Counted from the first letter of the stretch, positions 17,859-26,788 are shown. The stretch: 64,000 bases of DNA from Clostridium_AD sp050717635 (GCF_050717635.1 NZ_JBOITO010000003.1:124001-188000); one strand, 5' to 3'. Made by a program: numbers and translations. Notes: generated by a model from the sequence alone, not told the origin.

Positions 17859-17932
17859 TTGACTTATTTTAAAAGTTCATTCATAATAAAATAGTAACTT
17901 AACTCTAGTTAAGTTACTATTTTATTATGAAT
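17859..17932. repeat. Long perfect palindrome with promoter-like left flank, copy B
   Basis: Perfect inverted repeat with 26-bp arms (17879-17904 and 17907-17932) and a two-base loop, 24 bases after the LacI-type stop codon. As in copy A at 513-584, TTGACT (17859-17864) stands 17 bases before CATAAT (17882-17887), which is part of the left arm. The outer arm TTCATAATAAAA and the flank AATTGACTTAT are shared by both copies; the inner arm differs. The rhomboid gene's ribosome site begins right after it. Confidence 0.6.
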
Positions 17933-17951
17933 TTAAATGGAGGACAAAAAA

Positions 17952-18530
17952 ATGCTGAATAAATTTAAAAAAATACAATATAATTCGCCGGTGATATTAA
18001 CTTTTACTTTTTTATCGCTTGCTAGCTATTTGCTAGGGTACTTAACAAATGGTGTTTTAACTTCACTTTTATTTTCAAATTATAGAACTTCCTTTTTAGA
18101 TCCCTTGCAGTATGTGAGGCTTTTTTCTTATATATTAGGTCACGCTAATTGGGCTCACTTCTCAGGTAATTTTATAATAATTTTAATAATTGGACCTATG
18201 CTAGAAGAGAAATACGGTTCAAAAGTTTTGGTACAGTTAATCCTAATAACAGCTTTTGTTACAGGAGTAATACATACAATTTTCTCAGGTAGTGCGCTAC
18301 TTGGAGCCAGTGGCATTGTTTATATGTTTATTATTTTAAGCTCCTTTACAAATGCAGAGAAAGGGAAGATTCCACTAACATTAATAATTGTATTTTTCGT
18401 ATTTATTGGAAGAGAAGTCTTTGGAGGTGCTTTTGCTCAGGATAATATTTCTCAACTTGCTCATATTATTGGGGGACTTTGTGGAGCGTTGTTTGCGTTT
18501 AAAATTAAACATATAGAAAAGTATAATTAA
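17952..18530 (+). CDS. Rhomboid-family intramembrane serine protease
   Basis: 192 residues from the ATG at 17952, eight bases after GGAGG; the upstream ATG at 17937 overlaps that ribosome site. There are about six membrane helices. It keeps the rhomboid landmarks: HANWAHFSGN in the second helix, the catalytic serine in GASGIVYMF and the catalytic histidine in LAHIIGGLCGALF. It should cut membrane proteins within the bilayer. The substrate is unknown, and the neighbours give no clue. Confidence 0.85.
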   Translation: MLNKFKKIQYNSPVILTFTFLSLASYLLGYLTNGVLTSLLFSNYRTSFLDPLQYVRLFSYILGHANWAHFSGNFIIILIIGPMLEEKYGSKVLVQLILITAFVTGVIHTIFSGSALLGASGIVYMFIILSSFTNAEKGKIPLTLIIVFFVFIGREVFGGAFAQDNISQLAHIIGGLCGALFAFKIKHIEKYN

Positions 18531-18553
18531 CAAGTAAAATATGGAGGTTTGCT

Positions 18554-18661
18554 GTGGACTTGACAGTAGTTTCCAACTATGATAAGCTAAGAACAGTAAT
18601 ATATGACATAAAAGAACAAATTATTACTAAAATTGCGATTTGGTTAAAATCAAATGTTTAA
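18554..18661 (+). CDS. Possible 35-residue ORF, unknown
   Basis: A GTG-started frame of 35 codons sits six bases after GGAGG (18543-18547). The product is mixed charged/hydrophobic (start VDLTVVSNYDKLRTVIYDIK) with no recognised domain and no signal peptide. It lies in a 436-base gap between the rhomboid gene and the amino acid transporter. It could be a real small protein or the remnant of a lost gene. Confidence 0.3.
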   Translation: MDLTVVSNYDKLRTVIYDIKEQIITKIAIWLKSNV

Positions 18662-18805
18662 AATATACTTTACTTTTTGGTATAAGATGGACGGATAATT
18701 AGGTGCACATAAACACTCTTACTCTATGTAATATAGGGCTGGAATGTTTTTTTTATTTATATAGAAATTTAATAATCTAAATATACTAGGTAGGGAGAAG
18801 CAATT

Positions 18806-18883
18806 ATGGAATCTATGATAAAAATTGGAATTAAAACGCATTCAACAGTTGCTTTTGATCACAGAGTGAGTATACCGGAATAA
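18806..18883 (+). CDS. Possible 25-residue ORF, unknown
   Basis: ATG-started frame of 25 codons with AGGGAG about eight bases upstream (MESMIKIGIKTHSTVAF...). No domain was recognised. It lies 84 bases before the amino acid-binding protein gene. Its codons show no enrichment that would make it a convincing attenuation leader. Besides these two small frames, nothing else was found in 18531-18966. Confidence 0.22.
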   Translation: MESMIKIGIKTHSTVAFDHRVSIPE

Positions 18884-18966
18884 TTTTTAAAGTAAGTACA
18901 TAAACTAAAAAAATGTTTAAGCTAAGATATGTTTGTACCAAATAAATATAATTCAGGAGGTAAAAT

Positions 18967-19758
18967 ATGAATAAAAAAATTATTGTATCGGTAGGACTCG
19001 GACTTTTATTAGTTAGTATGTTAGTAGGGTGTAAGAAAGATAATAAAACAACTTATGATAGTATCATGGAGAAAAAAGAAATGACCTACACAATGTCAGG
19101 ACAGTATCCACCTTTTAATTTTATAGGTGAGGATGGAAAACCGGCTGGATTTGATATTGACATAGCCAGTGCAATTGCTGATAAAATGGGGGTTAAGGCA
19201 AATCCCGTTACTACTGATTGGGACGGAATCGTAGCTTCACTAATTGCTAAAAGGTCTGATCTAATAATTGGAAGTATGGGTGTTACTCCTGATCGCCAAA
19301 AGAAAGTTAACTTCACAGAGCCTTATTATAACGGCGGAGCACAATTCTTTGCTAAAAAAGGTACAACTCTAAAGAGTATTGAAGATTTGAAAGATGGGAA
19401 AGTAGGAGTTGTAACAGGAACCACTTTCCAACCATTTTTAAAAAAAATGGATAATATTTCTAAGATTGTCCAATTCCAAAGTGATGTAGACAATTTTAAG
19501 AGTATAGAACAAGGTAGAGCAGATGGACTTGTGACGGATTACTTTGTAGGATTAGCTGCACCTGAAAAATACGGAGTAGATATTGAACCGGTTGGTCCAT
19601 TACTTTATGTTGAAGATAATGCTATAGCAGTAAGAAAAGAAGATACAAAGTTATTAGAAGTAGTAAACAAAGCTATTGGAGATATTATAGCTGATGGCAC
19701 TTATGAAAAAATTAGTATGAAGTGGTTTGGTATCAATCTTCAAGATGTAAATAAATAA
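18967..19758 (+). CDS. Polar amino acid ABC transporter substrate-binding lipoprotein
   Basis: 263 residues. Lipoprotein signal with lipobox SMLVGC around residue 22, then a type II periplasmic binding fold of family 3 (PPFNFIGEDGKPAGFDIDIASAIADKMG; GSMGVTPDRQKKVNFTEPYY). It binds a polar amino acid such as glutamine, arginine or cystine outside the cell and hands it to the permease at 19868. AGGAGG precedes the start. The stop codon lies in a tetranucleotide repeat, followed by two hairpins before the permease gene. Confidence 0.9.
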   Translation: MNKKIIVSVGLGLLLVSMLVGCKKDNKTTYDSIMEKKEMTYTMSGQYPPFNFIGEDGKPAGFDIDIASAIADKMGVKANPVTTDWDGIVASLIAKRSDLIIGSMGVTPDRQKKVNFTEPYYNGGAQFFAKKGTTLKSIEDLKDGKVGVVTGTTFQPFLKKMDNISKIVQFQSDVDNFKSIEQGRADGLVTDYFVGLAAPEKYGVDIEPVGPLLYVEDNAIAVRKEDTKLLEVVNKAIGDIIADGTYEKISMKWFGINLQDVNK

Positions 19759-19839
19759 ATAAATAAATAAGTATATCCTTATTTATTTTCACAAAAGCTA
19801 TTAGTGTGCTGCAATAAGTCTCCCTCTGATAGCTTTGTG
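19748..19839 (+). repeat. TAAA tetranucleotide repeat and two intercistronic hairpins
   Basis: About five TAAA units (19748-19770) span the stop codon of the binding-protein gene. AAATAAATAAG (19761-19771) pairs perfectly with CTTATTTATTT (19778-19788). A second hairpin joins CACAAAAGCTAT (19790-19801) to ATAGCTTTGTG (19829-19839) with one bulged base. Neither has a proper U tract. They may protect the upstream mRNA, giving more binding protein than permease. Confidence 0.6.
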
Positions 19840-19867
19840 ATATAACATTAAAAATGGGAGGAATTTT

Positions 19868-20548
19868 ATGACAGAATTATTAGATAGTATAGTTACCTTT
19901 TTTACAACAGTAATTGAGTATTTTCCTAAATTTATTCCTGGAGTCATATGGACATTAGAGTTAGCTTTTTTTTCAATATTATTTGGTACAGTTCTTGGCT
20001 TAATAGTAGCTATGTTAAAGTTAACAAATAAGAAATTTATAACAGTTTTTATGGATTTATACGTTACTATTATTAGGGGGACGCCTCTTTTATTGCAACT
20101 TTATTTTATATTTTATGGGTTGCCTGGAATGGGAATCATAATTGCGAGTTTTCCGTCAGCAGTTATTGGATTAACCCTTCATAATGGTGCTTACATTAGT
20201 GAAATATTTAGAGGGGCTATCGAGTCTATTGATTTTGGACAAAGAGAAGCGGCAAGATCTCTTGGCATGAGTAGATTTCAAGCTATGAAACGAGTTATTT
20301 TGCCTCAAGCTTTTAAACGGTCTATACCTGCTTTAGGTAATCAGTTTATTATAGCTATTAAGGACTCTTCACTTGCTAGTGTAATAACAATTACAGAAAT
20401 TATGTTACTTGCAAAACAATATGCATCAGTAACTTATGATGTTTTCCCTATTTTCTTTATAGCAGGTGTTTATTACCTTGCAATTATATTGGTAGTTACA
20501 AAAGTGCTTAGAAGAATTGAACTAAAATTAAAAATAAGTGAGAGGTGA
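19868..20548 (+). CDS. Polar amino acid ABC transporter permease
   Basis: 226 residues of the HisM/GlnP family, with about five helices and the conserved inner-membrane loop EAARSLGMSRFQAMKRVILPQAF around residues 128-150, which contacts the ATPase. One permease gene is present, so a homodimeric channel is expected. GGGAGG precedes the ATG. The ATPase gene starts five bases after its stop. Confidence 0.92.
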   Translation: MTELLDSIVTFFTTVIEYFPKFIPGVIWTLELAFFSILFGTVLGLIVAMLKLTNKKFITVFMDLYVTIIRGTPLLLQLYFIFYGLPGMGIIIASFPSAVIGLTLHNGAYISEIFRGAIESIDFGQREAARSLGMSRFQAMKRVILPQAFKRSIPALGNQFIIAIKDSSLASVITITEIMLLAKQYASVTYDVFPIFFIAGVYYLAIILVVTKVLRRIELKLKISER

Positions 20549-20552
20549 TTGT

Positions 20553-21284
20553 ATGAGCATGATAGAAGTTAAAAATTTACATAAAACTTTTGGAGATCTT
20601 GAAGTTTTGAAAGGTATTGATTTAACAGTAAATGAGGGTGAGGTACTTTGTTTAATTGGAGGCAGTGGTTCAGGAAAAAGTACTTTACTTAGATGCATTA
20701 ATTATTTAGATAAGAAAACAAAAGGCGAGATATGGATTGATGGAGAAATAGTTCACACAAGGGAAGGTAATATTAATTATATCCGTCAAAAAGTTGGCAT
20801 GGTTTTTCAACGGTTTAACTTATTTCCTCATATGACTGTAATTCAAAATGTTATGGAAGGACCAGTTACAATTAAAAAAATGCCAAAAGATAAAGCAAGA
20901 AAAATTGCATTGGAACTGATAACAAAAGTGGGTATTGAAGATAAAATAGATGAATATCCTGCAATGTTATCTGGTGGCCAACAGCAAAGAGTTGCCATAG
21001 CCAGGGCTCTAGCTATGGATCCTAAAGTTATTCTGTTCGATGAACCTACGTCAGCTCTTGATCCAGAGCTTGTTGGAGAAGTGCTAAAGGTTATGAAAGA
21101 CCTAGCTAAAGAAGGAATGACAATGATAGTGGTAACACATGAAATGGGATTTGCAAAAGAAGTAGCCGACCGTGTTATTTTTATTAATGAAGGTGTCATT
21201 GCAGAAGAAGGGCCTCCAGAACAAATCTTTGAGAATCCTCAAAATGAAAGATTGCAAAGTTTCCTGGCACAGATTTTGGTGTAG
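20553..21284 (+). CDS. Polar amino acid ABC transporter ATP-binding protein
   Basis: 243 residues from the ATG at 20553, which follows AGAGGTGAT; the GTG at 20538 lies inside the permease gene and overlaps this site. It has Walker A GGSGSGKST, the Q-loop VFQRFNLFPH, signature LSGGQQQR and Walker B VILFDEPTSALDP. This is the GlnQ/HisP type. It drives import by the permease and binding protein encoded just upstream, and a terminator follows. Confidence 0.93.
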   Translation: MSMIEVKNLHKTFGDLEVLKGIDLTVNEGEVLCLIGGSGSGKSTLLRCINYLDKKTKGEIWIDGEIVHTREGNINYIRQKVGMVFQRFNLFPHMTVIQNVMEGPVTIKKMPKDKARKIALELITKVGIEDKIDEYPAMLSGGQQQRVAIARALAMDPKVILFDEPTSALDPELVGEVLKVMKDLAKEGMTMIVVTHEMGFAKEVADRVIFINEGVIAEEGPPEQIFENPQNERLQSFLAQILV

Positions 21285-21297
21285 AATGATTTGAAAG

Positions 21298-21345
21298 AGA
21301 GTGGATTATCTCCTATATATGGGGAATCCACTCTTTGTTTCTCTT
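21298..21345 (+). terminator. Terminator of amino acid ABC operon
   Basis: Ten-bp stem AGAGTGGATT / AATCCACTCT (21298-21307, 21325-21334) with a 17-base loop, followed by TTGTTTCTCTTTATTTT. Confidence 0.85.
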
Positions 21346-21470
21346 TATTTTAATTATTTATGTAATTTCATAAATTAATTTTGTGTTTTTATATTATTTA
21401 AAGGATAACTGGAAATACAAACATATGATATACTATAAAGACATAATATATCAAAATGGAGGAAGTTTTT

Positions 21471-22832
21471 ATGACTGCAACAAATGAATTAGGCACAGAA
21501 CGGATAGGCAAATTACTTCTCAAGTTTTCGGTGCCTGCTATAACAGGAATGATTGTAAATGCACTGTATAATATTGTAGATAGAATTTATATAGGACATA
21601 TTAAAGATGTAGGGTCTTATGCACTTTCAGGACTTGCTATCACCTTTCCAATTTCAGTTATTATAATGGCTTTTGGAATGCTTATTGGTATAGGCGCTAG
21701 TGCGGTGATATCCATAAGGCTAGGAGAAAAAAACACGGATACTGCAAATAACATTTTAGGGAATGCATTTATACTTATAACATTAATATCATTAGTAATT
21801 AGCTTAATCGGAGTTATGTTTTTAGATGACTTTTTAATCTTATTCGGGGCAAGTAAAAATAGTATTCCCTATGCAAAAGCATATATACAAATTATACTTA
21901 TGGGAGCTGTTTTTCAAAATATAGGCTTTGGTATTAACAATATAATTCGAGCTGAGGGTAACCCGAAAATGGCAATGCTTACAATGGTGTTTGGCGCAAT
22001 TATAAATATTATATTAGATCCAATACTAATATTTGGTTTTAATATGGGAATTCAAGGTGCGGCAATAGCGACCTTAATTTCTCAAGCTTTTAACACGTTA
22101 TGGGTTATAAAATATTTTACATTTAAAAATAGTGGAAGTATTCTTAAGATAAAAAAAGAAAATTTAAAGCTTCGTCTATATATTATAAAAGACATTTTGG
22201 CAATTGGAATTTCACCTTTTTCTATGCAAATAGCATCAAGTGCTGTAGTTGTTTTATATAATAAGGGACTGTATGCTTATGGAGGGGATAGAGCAATAGC
22301 TGCAATGGGAATACTAAATAGCATTTCAATGCTTATTTTTATGCCGATTATTGGTATAAGTCAAGGGATTCAGCCTATAATAGGTTACAACTATGGGGCA
22401 AAATTGTATCCTAGGGTATTAAAGGTTTTAAAGCTTGCCATAGCTTTCGGTACTTTAATTGCTGTAATAGGGTTTTTAGGAGTACAGATATTTGCTAAAC
22501 CTATTATTGCTTTGTTTGTTGGTAATAATCCTGATATAATAAATTTAGGTGCACGAGGAATCAGAATTGATTTGATGTTTTTACCTATTTTAGGATTTCA
22601 GATTTTGGGAGCAAGTTTCTTTCAGGCAATAAATGAGGCTAAGGTTTCGATGATTTTAAGTATATTAAGACAAGTAATAGTGCTGATACCGCTTATTCTT
22701 ATCCTTCCCTTATTCTTGGGATTAGATGGAATATGGCTTTCACAACCAGTTGCAGATTTGATTGCAACTGCTTTAACAGCATTATTTCTCTATATAAGTA
22801 TTAAAAAGCTTAAATATAGTACTAGAAATTGA
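21471..22832 (+). CDS. MATE-family multidrug/Na+ efflux transporter
   Basis: 453 residues from the ATG at 21471, eight bases after GGAGG; the upstream ATG at 21456 overlaps that site. There are about twelve helices in two MatE halves. The first has LLLKFSVPAITGMIVNALYNIVDRIYIGH and the second GISPFSMQIASSAVVVLYNKG. Such pumps export cationic drugs or metabolites using an ion gradient. It is a single-gene unit between the amino acid transporter and the trp T-box. The substrate cannot be told. Confidence 0.9.
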   Translation: MTATNELGTERIGKLLLKFSVPAITGMIVNALYNIVDRIYIGHIKDVGSYALSGLAITFPISVIIMAFGMLIGIGASAVISIRLGEKNTDTANNILGNAFILITLISLVISLIGVMFLDDFLILFGASKNSIPYAKAYIQIILMGAVFQNIGFGINNIIRAEGNPKMAMLTMVFGAIINIILDPILIFGFNMGIQGAAIATLISQAFNTLWVIKYFTFKNSGSILKIKKENLKLRLYIIKDILAIGISPFSMQIASSAVVVLYNKGLYAYGGDRAIAAMGILNSISMLIFMPIIGISQGIQPIIGYNYGAKLYPRVLKVLKLAIAFGTLIAVIGFLGVQIFAKPIIALFVGNNPDIINLGARGIRIDLMFLPILGFQILGASFFQAINEAKVSMILSILRQVIVLIPLILILPLFLGLDGIWLSQPVADLIATALTALFLYISIKKLKYSTRN

Positions 22833-22851
22833 ACAAATATTAAATATAGTA

Positions 22852-22880
22852 TTGACATATAAAGTTTTCATGAATATAAT
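22852..22880 (+). promoter_or_regulatory. Consensus sigma-A promoter of the T-box/trpB transcript
   Basis: TTGACA (22852-22857), 17 bases, TATAAT (22875-22880): a full consensus match at optimal spacing, so transcription should start near 22887, just before the T-box. Confidence 0.85.
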
Positions 22881-22888
22881 ATAAGAAA

Positions 22889-23190
22889 GTTAAATATTGA
22901 AATAAAGCAATGAACAAGAATAGTAGATAATTTTGATAATTACAGAGAGTTAGGGATGCTGAGAGCCTAATGTTTTAAATTTTATTGAATGGTCTTGGGA
23001 GTGGGAACTGAAATTTTAGAGTAGGTTACACGGGTTTCTTCCGTTACAGAGATAGGATATAGGTATATTATTATTTCCCGTATCTAAAAAGAGATAATTG
23101 TAGTGTTTTTAACTACAATAATAGAGGTGGCACCGTGAATAACATCGCCCTCTTAATATGCATACGCATGTTAAGAGGGCTTTTTTTTAT
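22889..23190 (+). ncRNA. T-box leader (tRNA-sensing riboswitch), predicted tRNA-Trp specific
   Basis: The conserved T-box AGAGGTGGCACCGTG is at 23123-23137. A terminator follows, with arms GCCCTCTTAA and TTAAGAGGGC (about 23147-23178) and a run of T. Stem I parts are also present: a GAACAAGAATAGTA-like motif near 22912 and GAGAGCC near 22960. TGG at 23002-23004 (context GAGTGGGAACTG) is the likeliest specifier codon, matching trpB downstream; other TGG triplets nearby make the exact position less certain. Uncharged tRNA-Trp would stabilise the antiterminator and allow trpB transcription. Confidence 0.9.
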
Positions 23191-23233
23191 TTAATTTTAA
23201 AACATAATATAATATGAAAGAGGGTATTATTAA

Positions 23234-24412
23234 ATGGAGATTACTAATGGTTTTTTTGGACAATTTGGAGGAGCTTTTGTTCCACCACAACTTGAAAATG
23301 TTCTTAAAGAGGTGAAAGAAAATTTTTATTCATGCATAAATGATGAAGATTTTCTAAGGGAACTTGCCTATTATCAAAAGCAATATATAGGAAGAGAAAA
23401 TCCTCTATATTTTGCATCGAATTTAACAGACAAGGCAGGTGGTGCAAAAATATTTTTTAAAAGAGAAGATTTAAACCATACTGGCGCACATAAAATTAAT
23501 AACGCAATTGGTCAGGCTCTTATTGCAAAAAAAATGGGTAAAAAAAGGGTGATAGCCGAAACTGGAGCAGGACAACACGGCGTTGCTACTGCAACAGTTT
23601 GTGCTCTTTTTGGAATGGATTGTACTATTTATATGGGTGAAATAGATGTGAAAAGACAAGAATTAAATGTTTTTAGAATGAATCTTTTAGGGGCTAAGGT
23701 TGTAGCAGTAACTACAGGTACATGCACCTTAAAGGATGCTGTAGATGCAGCCTTAAATGATTTTGTAGTAAATGCAGAAGATACTTTCTATCTTTTAGGG
23801 TCCGCCGTTGGACCAGATCCGTATCCAACCATGGTAAGAGAATTTCAAAGTATAATCGGAGTAGAGGCAAGGAGACAAGTTCTTGAAGCTGAAGGAAGAC
23901 TTCCTGATTATTTAGTTGCTTGCGTTGGTGGGGGAAGTAATGCAATAGGTTTATTCCATCCTTTTTATAATGATAAGCAAGTTAAATTTATTGGAGTTGA
24001 ACCTGCAGGAAAAGGGCTTGATACAGAGGACCATGCAGCATCCATTACAAAAGGAAGTGTTGGAATAATTCATGGTTTTAAATGTTACAATATTCAAGAC
24101 GCGCAAGGAGAACCTCTACCAGTTTATTCCTCGGCAGCGGGTCTTGATTACCCAGGCGTTGGACCTGAACACTGTTATTACCATGACATTGGTAGAGCAG
24201 AGTATGTTTCAGTTACGGATACAGAAGCTCTAACTGCGTTCCAAGAACTCTCAAAAATAGAAGGAATAATTCCAGCTTTAGAAAGTGCACACGCTGTTGC
24301 TTATGCAACTAAACTGGCAGCTACACTTTCTAAAGAAAAAATAATTATTGTGAATTTATCCGGTCGTGGAGACAAGGATGTTGCTCAAGTTAAGGCCATG
24401 CTTAAGCACTAG
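23234..24412 (+). CDS. trpB: Tryptophan synthase beta chain
   Basis: 392 residues, standard TrpB1 length. The N-terminus has FGGAFVPPQL. The PLP lysine is in HTGAHKINNAIGQAL (about residue 87), and the cofactor loop GGGSNAIG and C-terminal GRGDKDV are also present. It joins indole and serine to make tryptophan. AAAGAGG lies before the ATG. Unusually, no trpA or other trp gene is next to it, so it may scavenge indole or work with TrpA encoded elsewhere. It is controlled by the T-box upstream. Confidence 0.94.
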   Translation: MEITNGFFGQFGGAFVPPQLENVLKEVKENFYSCINDEDFLRELAYYQKQYIGRENPLYFASNLTDKAGGAKIFFKREDLNHTGAHKINNAIGQALIAKKMGKKRVIAETGAGQHGVATATVCALFGMDCTIYMGEIDVKRQELNVFRMNLLGAKVVAVTTGTCTLKDAVDAALNDFVVNAEDTFYLLGSAVGPDPYPTMVREFQSIIGVEARRQVLEAEGRLPDYLVACVGGGSNAIGLFHPFYNDKQVKFIGVEPAGKGLDTEDHAASITKGSVGIIHGFKCYNIQDAQGEPLPVYSSAAGLDYPGVGPEHCYYHDIGRAEYVSVTDTEALTAFQELSKIEGIIPALESAHAVAYATKLAATLSKEKIIIVNLSGRGDKDVAQVKAMLKH

Positions 24413-24446
24413 ATAATACAATTTTTTATAGTTATTTTTATTAAGA

Positions 24447-24500
24447 AGTGTAAATAAATGCTTATCCCATAGATAAGCATTTATTTATTAAACTTACACT
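24447..24500 (+). terminator. Terminator after trpB
   Basis: Perfect 16-bp stem (24451-24466 with 24472-24487) and CCATA loop; an outer AGTGTAA / TTACACT pair (24447-24453, 24494-24500) can extend it. Stem symmetry means it could work in both directions. Confidence 0.75.
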
Positions 24501-24516
24501 TGCCACGTAGGTGGCA
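24501..24516. repeat. TGCCAC-GTAG-GTGGCA hairpin, copy 1 (before hppA)
   Basis: Six-bp inverted repeat with four-base loop in the 5' region of hppA. Nearly the same unit, with GTGG in the loop, occurs at 26789-26804 before clpB. Shared context is CACTTGCCACGTRGGTGGCA. Function unknown; it does not match CIRCE or CtsR sites. Confidence 0.5.
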
Positions 24517-24625
24517 ACTAAATTTAATTAGTTTTCATCAAAATAATTCCTATTATGTTATAATATATATGGATTAATATTTAATGACAATATGTTTCTG
24601 TTAATAAAAAAAGGAGGTATTTATT

Positions 24626-26725
24626 ATGAAATTACTATTGTTGGCCCCAATCTGTTCCGTATTAGCTCTAGCTTTTGCTGGATATCTTGCATATACAGTA
24701 TTAAAAGAAGATGAAGGAACGGATCAGATGAAAAAAATTGCTGAAGCTATAAGGCAAGGGGCAGATGCTTATTTAAAAAGGCAGTATACAGGAGTTGCTC
24801 TTTTCTTTGTAGTTATGTTTGTAATCCTAGGAATACTTGTAGGATTTGGATTTCTTACCCCATTTGTACCTTTTGCATTTATAAGTGGAGGTTTTTTCTC
24901 AGGTCTTTCTGGTTTTATTGGAATGAAAATTGCTACACGTGCAAATGTTAGAACTACACATGCAGCTGGAAAAAGTCTTAACAGTGCTTTAAAAGTTGCG
25001 TTTTCAAGTGGTGCTGTAATGGGACTTACTGTTGTAGGTCTTGGACTTCTTGATATTAGTATATGGTATTATTTATTAGACTTTTTTTATAGAAATTTAG
25101 ATGAGGCAGTAAGAATTCAAAATATAACTAGTGCAATGATTACCTTTGGAATGGGTGCTAGTTCCATGGCGTTATTTGCTCGAGTAGGTGGAGGTATATT
25201 TACTAAAGCTGCAGACGTTGGTGCAGATTTAGTAGGTAAGCTTGAAGCAGGAATTCCAGAGGATGATCCAAGAAATCCTGCAGTTATTGCTGATAATGTT
25301 GGAGACAATGTTGGAGACGTAGCTGGTATGGGAGCAGATTTATACGAGTCTTATGTTGGGTCAATAGTATCCACAGCAGCTCTTGCAGTAGCAGCTGGGC
25401 TTGGAGTTAAGGGTGTTGCTATTCCTATGACTATAGCGTCAATTGGTGTAGTTGCATCTATTATTGGAACCTTCTTTGTTAAATCAGGGGAGAAAGCTGA
25501 GCAAAAAGTTCTTTTAACAGCTCTCAGGCGTGGTGTTTACGTAAGTTCTGCAATAATTGCAATACTTTCATTTTTCTTAGTTTATAATGTACTTGGAAAG
25601 GAACATATCGGAGTTTACTTTGCAATATTAAGTGGGCTTATAGCAGGTAATTTAATTGGTATTTGTACAGAGTACTTTACATCAGATACATACAAGCCTA
25701 CTAAAAAGCTAGCAAAGACAACAGAAACTGGTGCAGCTACAGTTATTATAGGTGGTCTTTCACTGGGAATGATGTCTACTTTTCTTCCTGTTATAATAGT
25801 AGCTATGGCAATTGCCGCTAGTTTTTATTTAGCTGGAGGAGCTGCAGATTATAATATGGGATTATATGGTGTAGGTATAGCAGCAGTAGGTATGCTTAGT
25901 ACACTAGGTATAACTTTGGCTACAGATGCTTATGGACCAGTAGCAGATAACGCTGGTGGTATTGCAGAAATGACCCATCAAGCTCCTATAGTAAGAGAGA
26001 GAACAGATGCTCTCGATTCTTTAGGAAATACTACTGCAGCTACAGGCAAAGGGTTTGCTATAGGCTCAGCAGCACTAACTGCTCTTGCTCTTATTGCAGC
26101 ATATAAAGATCAAGTAGAAATTATTGTGAAAAAAGAAAATTTAGATTTCGTTTTTGACTTATCAATTTTAAATCCTCAGGTTCTTATAGGACTATTTATA
26201 GGTGGAATGGTGCCCTTTGTATTTGCTGCACTCACAATGGATGCAGTGGGTAAAACAGCACAACTTATAGTAGTTGAAGTTAGAAGACAATTTAAAGAAA
26301 TATTGGGACTTATGGATGGTAAAGCAGAAGCTGATTACGCGCAGTGTGTTGATATCTGTACAAAGGCAGCTCAAAAAGAAATGATAATGCCTGCATTACT
26401 TGCTATTGCTATCCCAATAACAGTAGGATTACTTTTAGGAGTAAATGGAGTGGCAGGACTACTAGCAGGAGCAACTGTAACAGGATTTGTACTTGCTGTA
26501 ATGATGGCTAACTCTGGTGGAGCTTGGGATAATGCGAAAAAGCATATTGAAGCAGGAAATCTAGGGGGAAAAGGATCAGATTGTCATAAAGCGGCTGTTG
26601 TTGGTGACACAGTAGGAGATCCATTTAAGGATACTTCAGGGCCAGCCATAAATATATTGATTAAGTTACTTTCAATGGTATCAATAGTATTTGCAGCATT
26701 TATTTTGAAATTCTCATTATTTTAG
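24626..26725 (+). CDS. hppA: Membrane-bound ion-pumping pyrophosphatase
   Basis: 699 residues with about 16 helices. The pyrophosphate-binding aspartates lie in ADVGADLVGKLEAG and the DNVGDNVGDVAGMGADLYES region (about residues 195-245), and a late GDTVGDPFKDTSGPA motif completes the site. It hydrolyses PPi and pumps H+ or Na+ across the membrane. GNTTAATGKG has alanine where K+-independent enzymes carry lysine, which predicts a K+-dependent enzyme; many of those move Na+. AAAGGAGG precedes the ATG, and an extended -10, TGTTATAAT, ends at 24564. An energy-saving pump fits a fermentative anaerobe. Confidence 0.95.
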   Translation: MKLLLLAPICSVLALAFAGYLAYTVLKEDEGTDQMKKIAEAIRQGADAYLKRQYTGVALFFVVMFVILGILVGFGFLTPFVPFAFISGGFFSGLSGFIGMKIATRANVRTTHAAGKSLNSALKVAFSSGAVMGLTVVGLGLLDISIWYYLLDFFYRNLDEAVRIQNITSAMITFGMGASSMALFARVGGGIFTKAADVGADLVGKLEAGIPEDDPRNPAVIADNVGDNVGDVAGMGADLYESYVGSIVSTAALAVAAGLGVKGVAIPMTIASIGVVASIIGTFFVKSGEKAEQKVLLTALRRGVYVSSAIIAILSFFLVYNVLGKEHIGVYFAILSGLIAGNLIGICTEYFTSDTYKPTKKLAKTTETGAATVIIGGLSLGMMSTFLPVIIVAMAIAASFYLAGGAADYNMGLYGVGIAAVGMLSTLGITLATDAYGPVADNAGGIAEMTHQAPIVRERTDALDSLGNTTAATGKGFAIGSAALTALALIAAYKDQVEIIVKKENLDFVFDLSILNPQVLIGLFIGGMVPFVFAALTMDAVGKTAQLIVVEVRRQFKEILGLMDGKAEADYAQCVDICTKAAQKEMIMPALLAIAIPITVGLLLGVNGVAGLLAGATVTGFVLAVMMANSGGAWDNAKKHIEAGNLGGKGSDCHKAAVVGDTVGDPFKDTSGPAINILIKLLSMVSIVFAAFILKFSLF

Positions 26726-26788
26726 ATAATTTAAAGGCTTATCCATGCTAAACTCATGTAATAGTCTTTATTTATATCACTTGCCACT

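Noticed and set aside
24447..24520. CRISPR or tandem repeat array near hppA
   Set aside because: Only one hairpin and one terminator stem are present, with no regularly spaced repeats.
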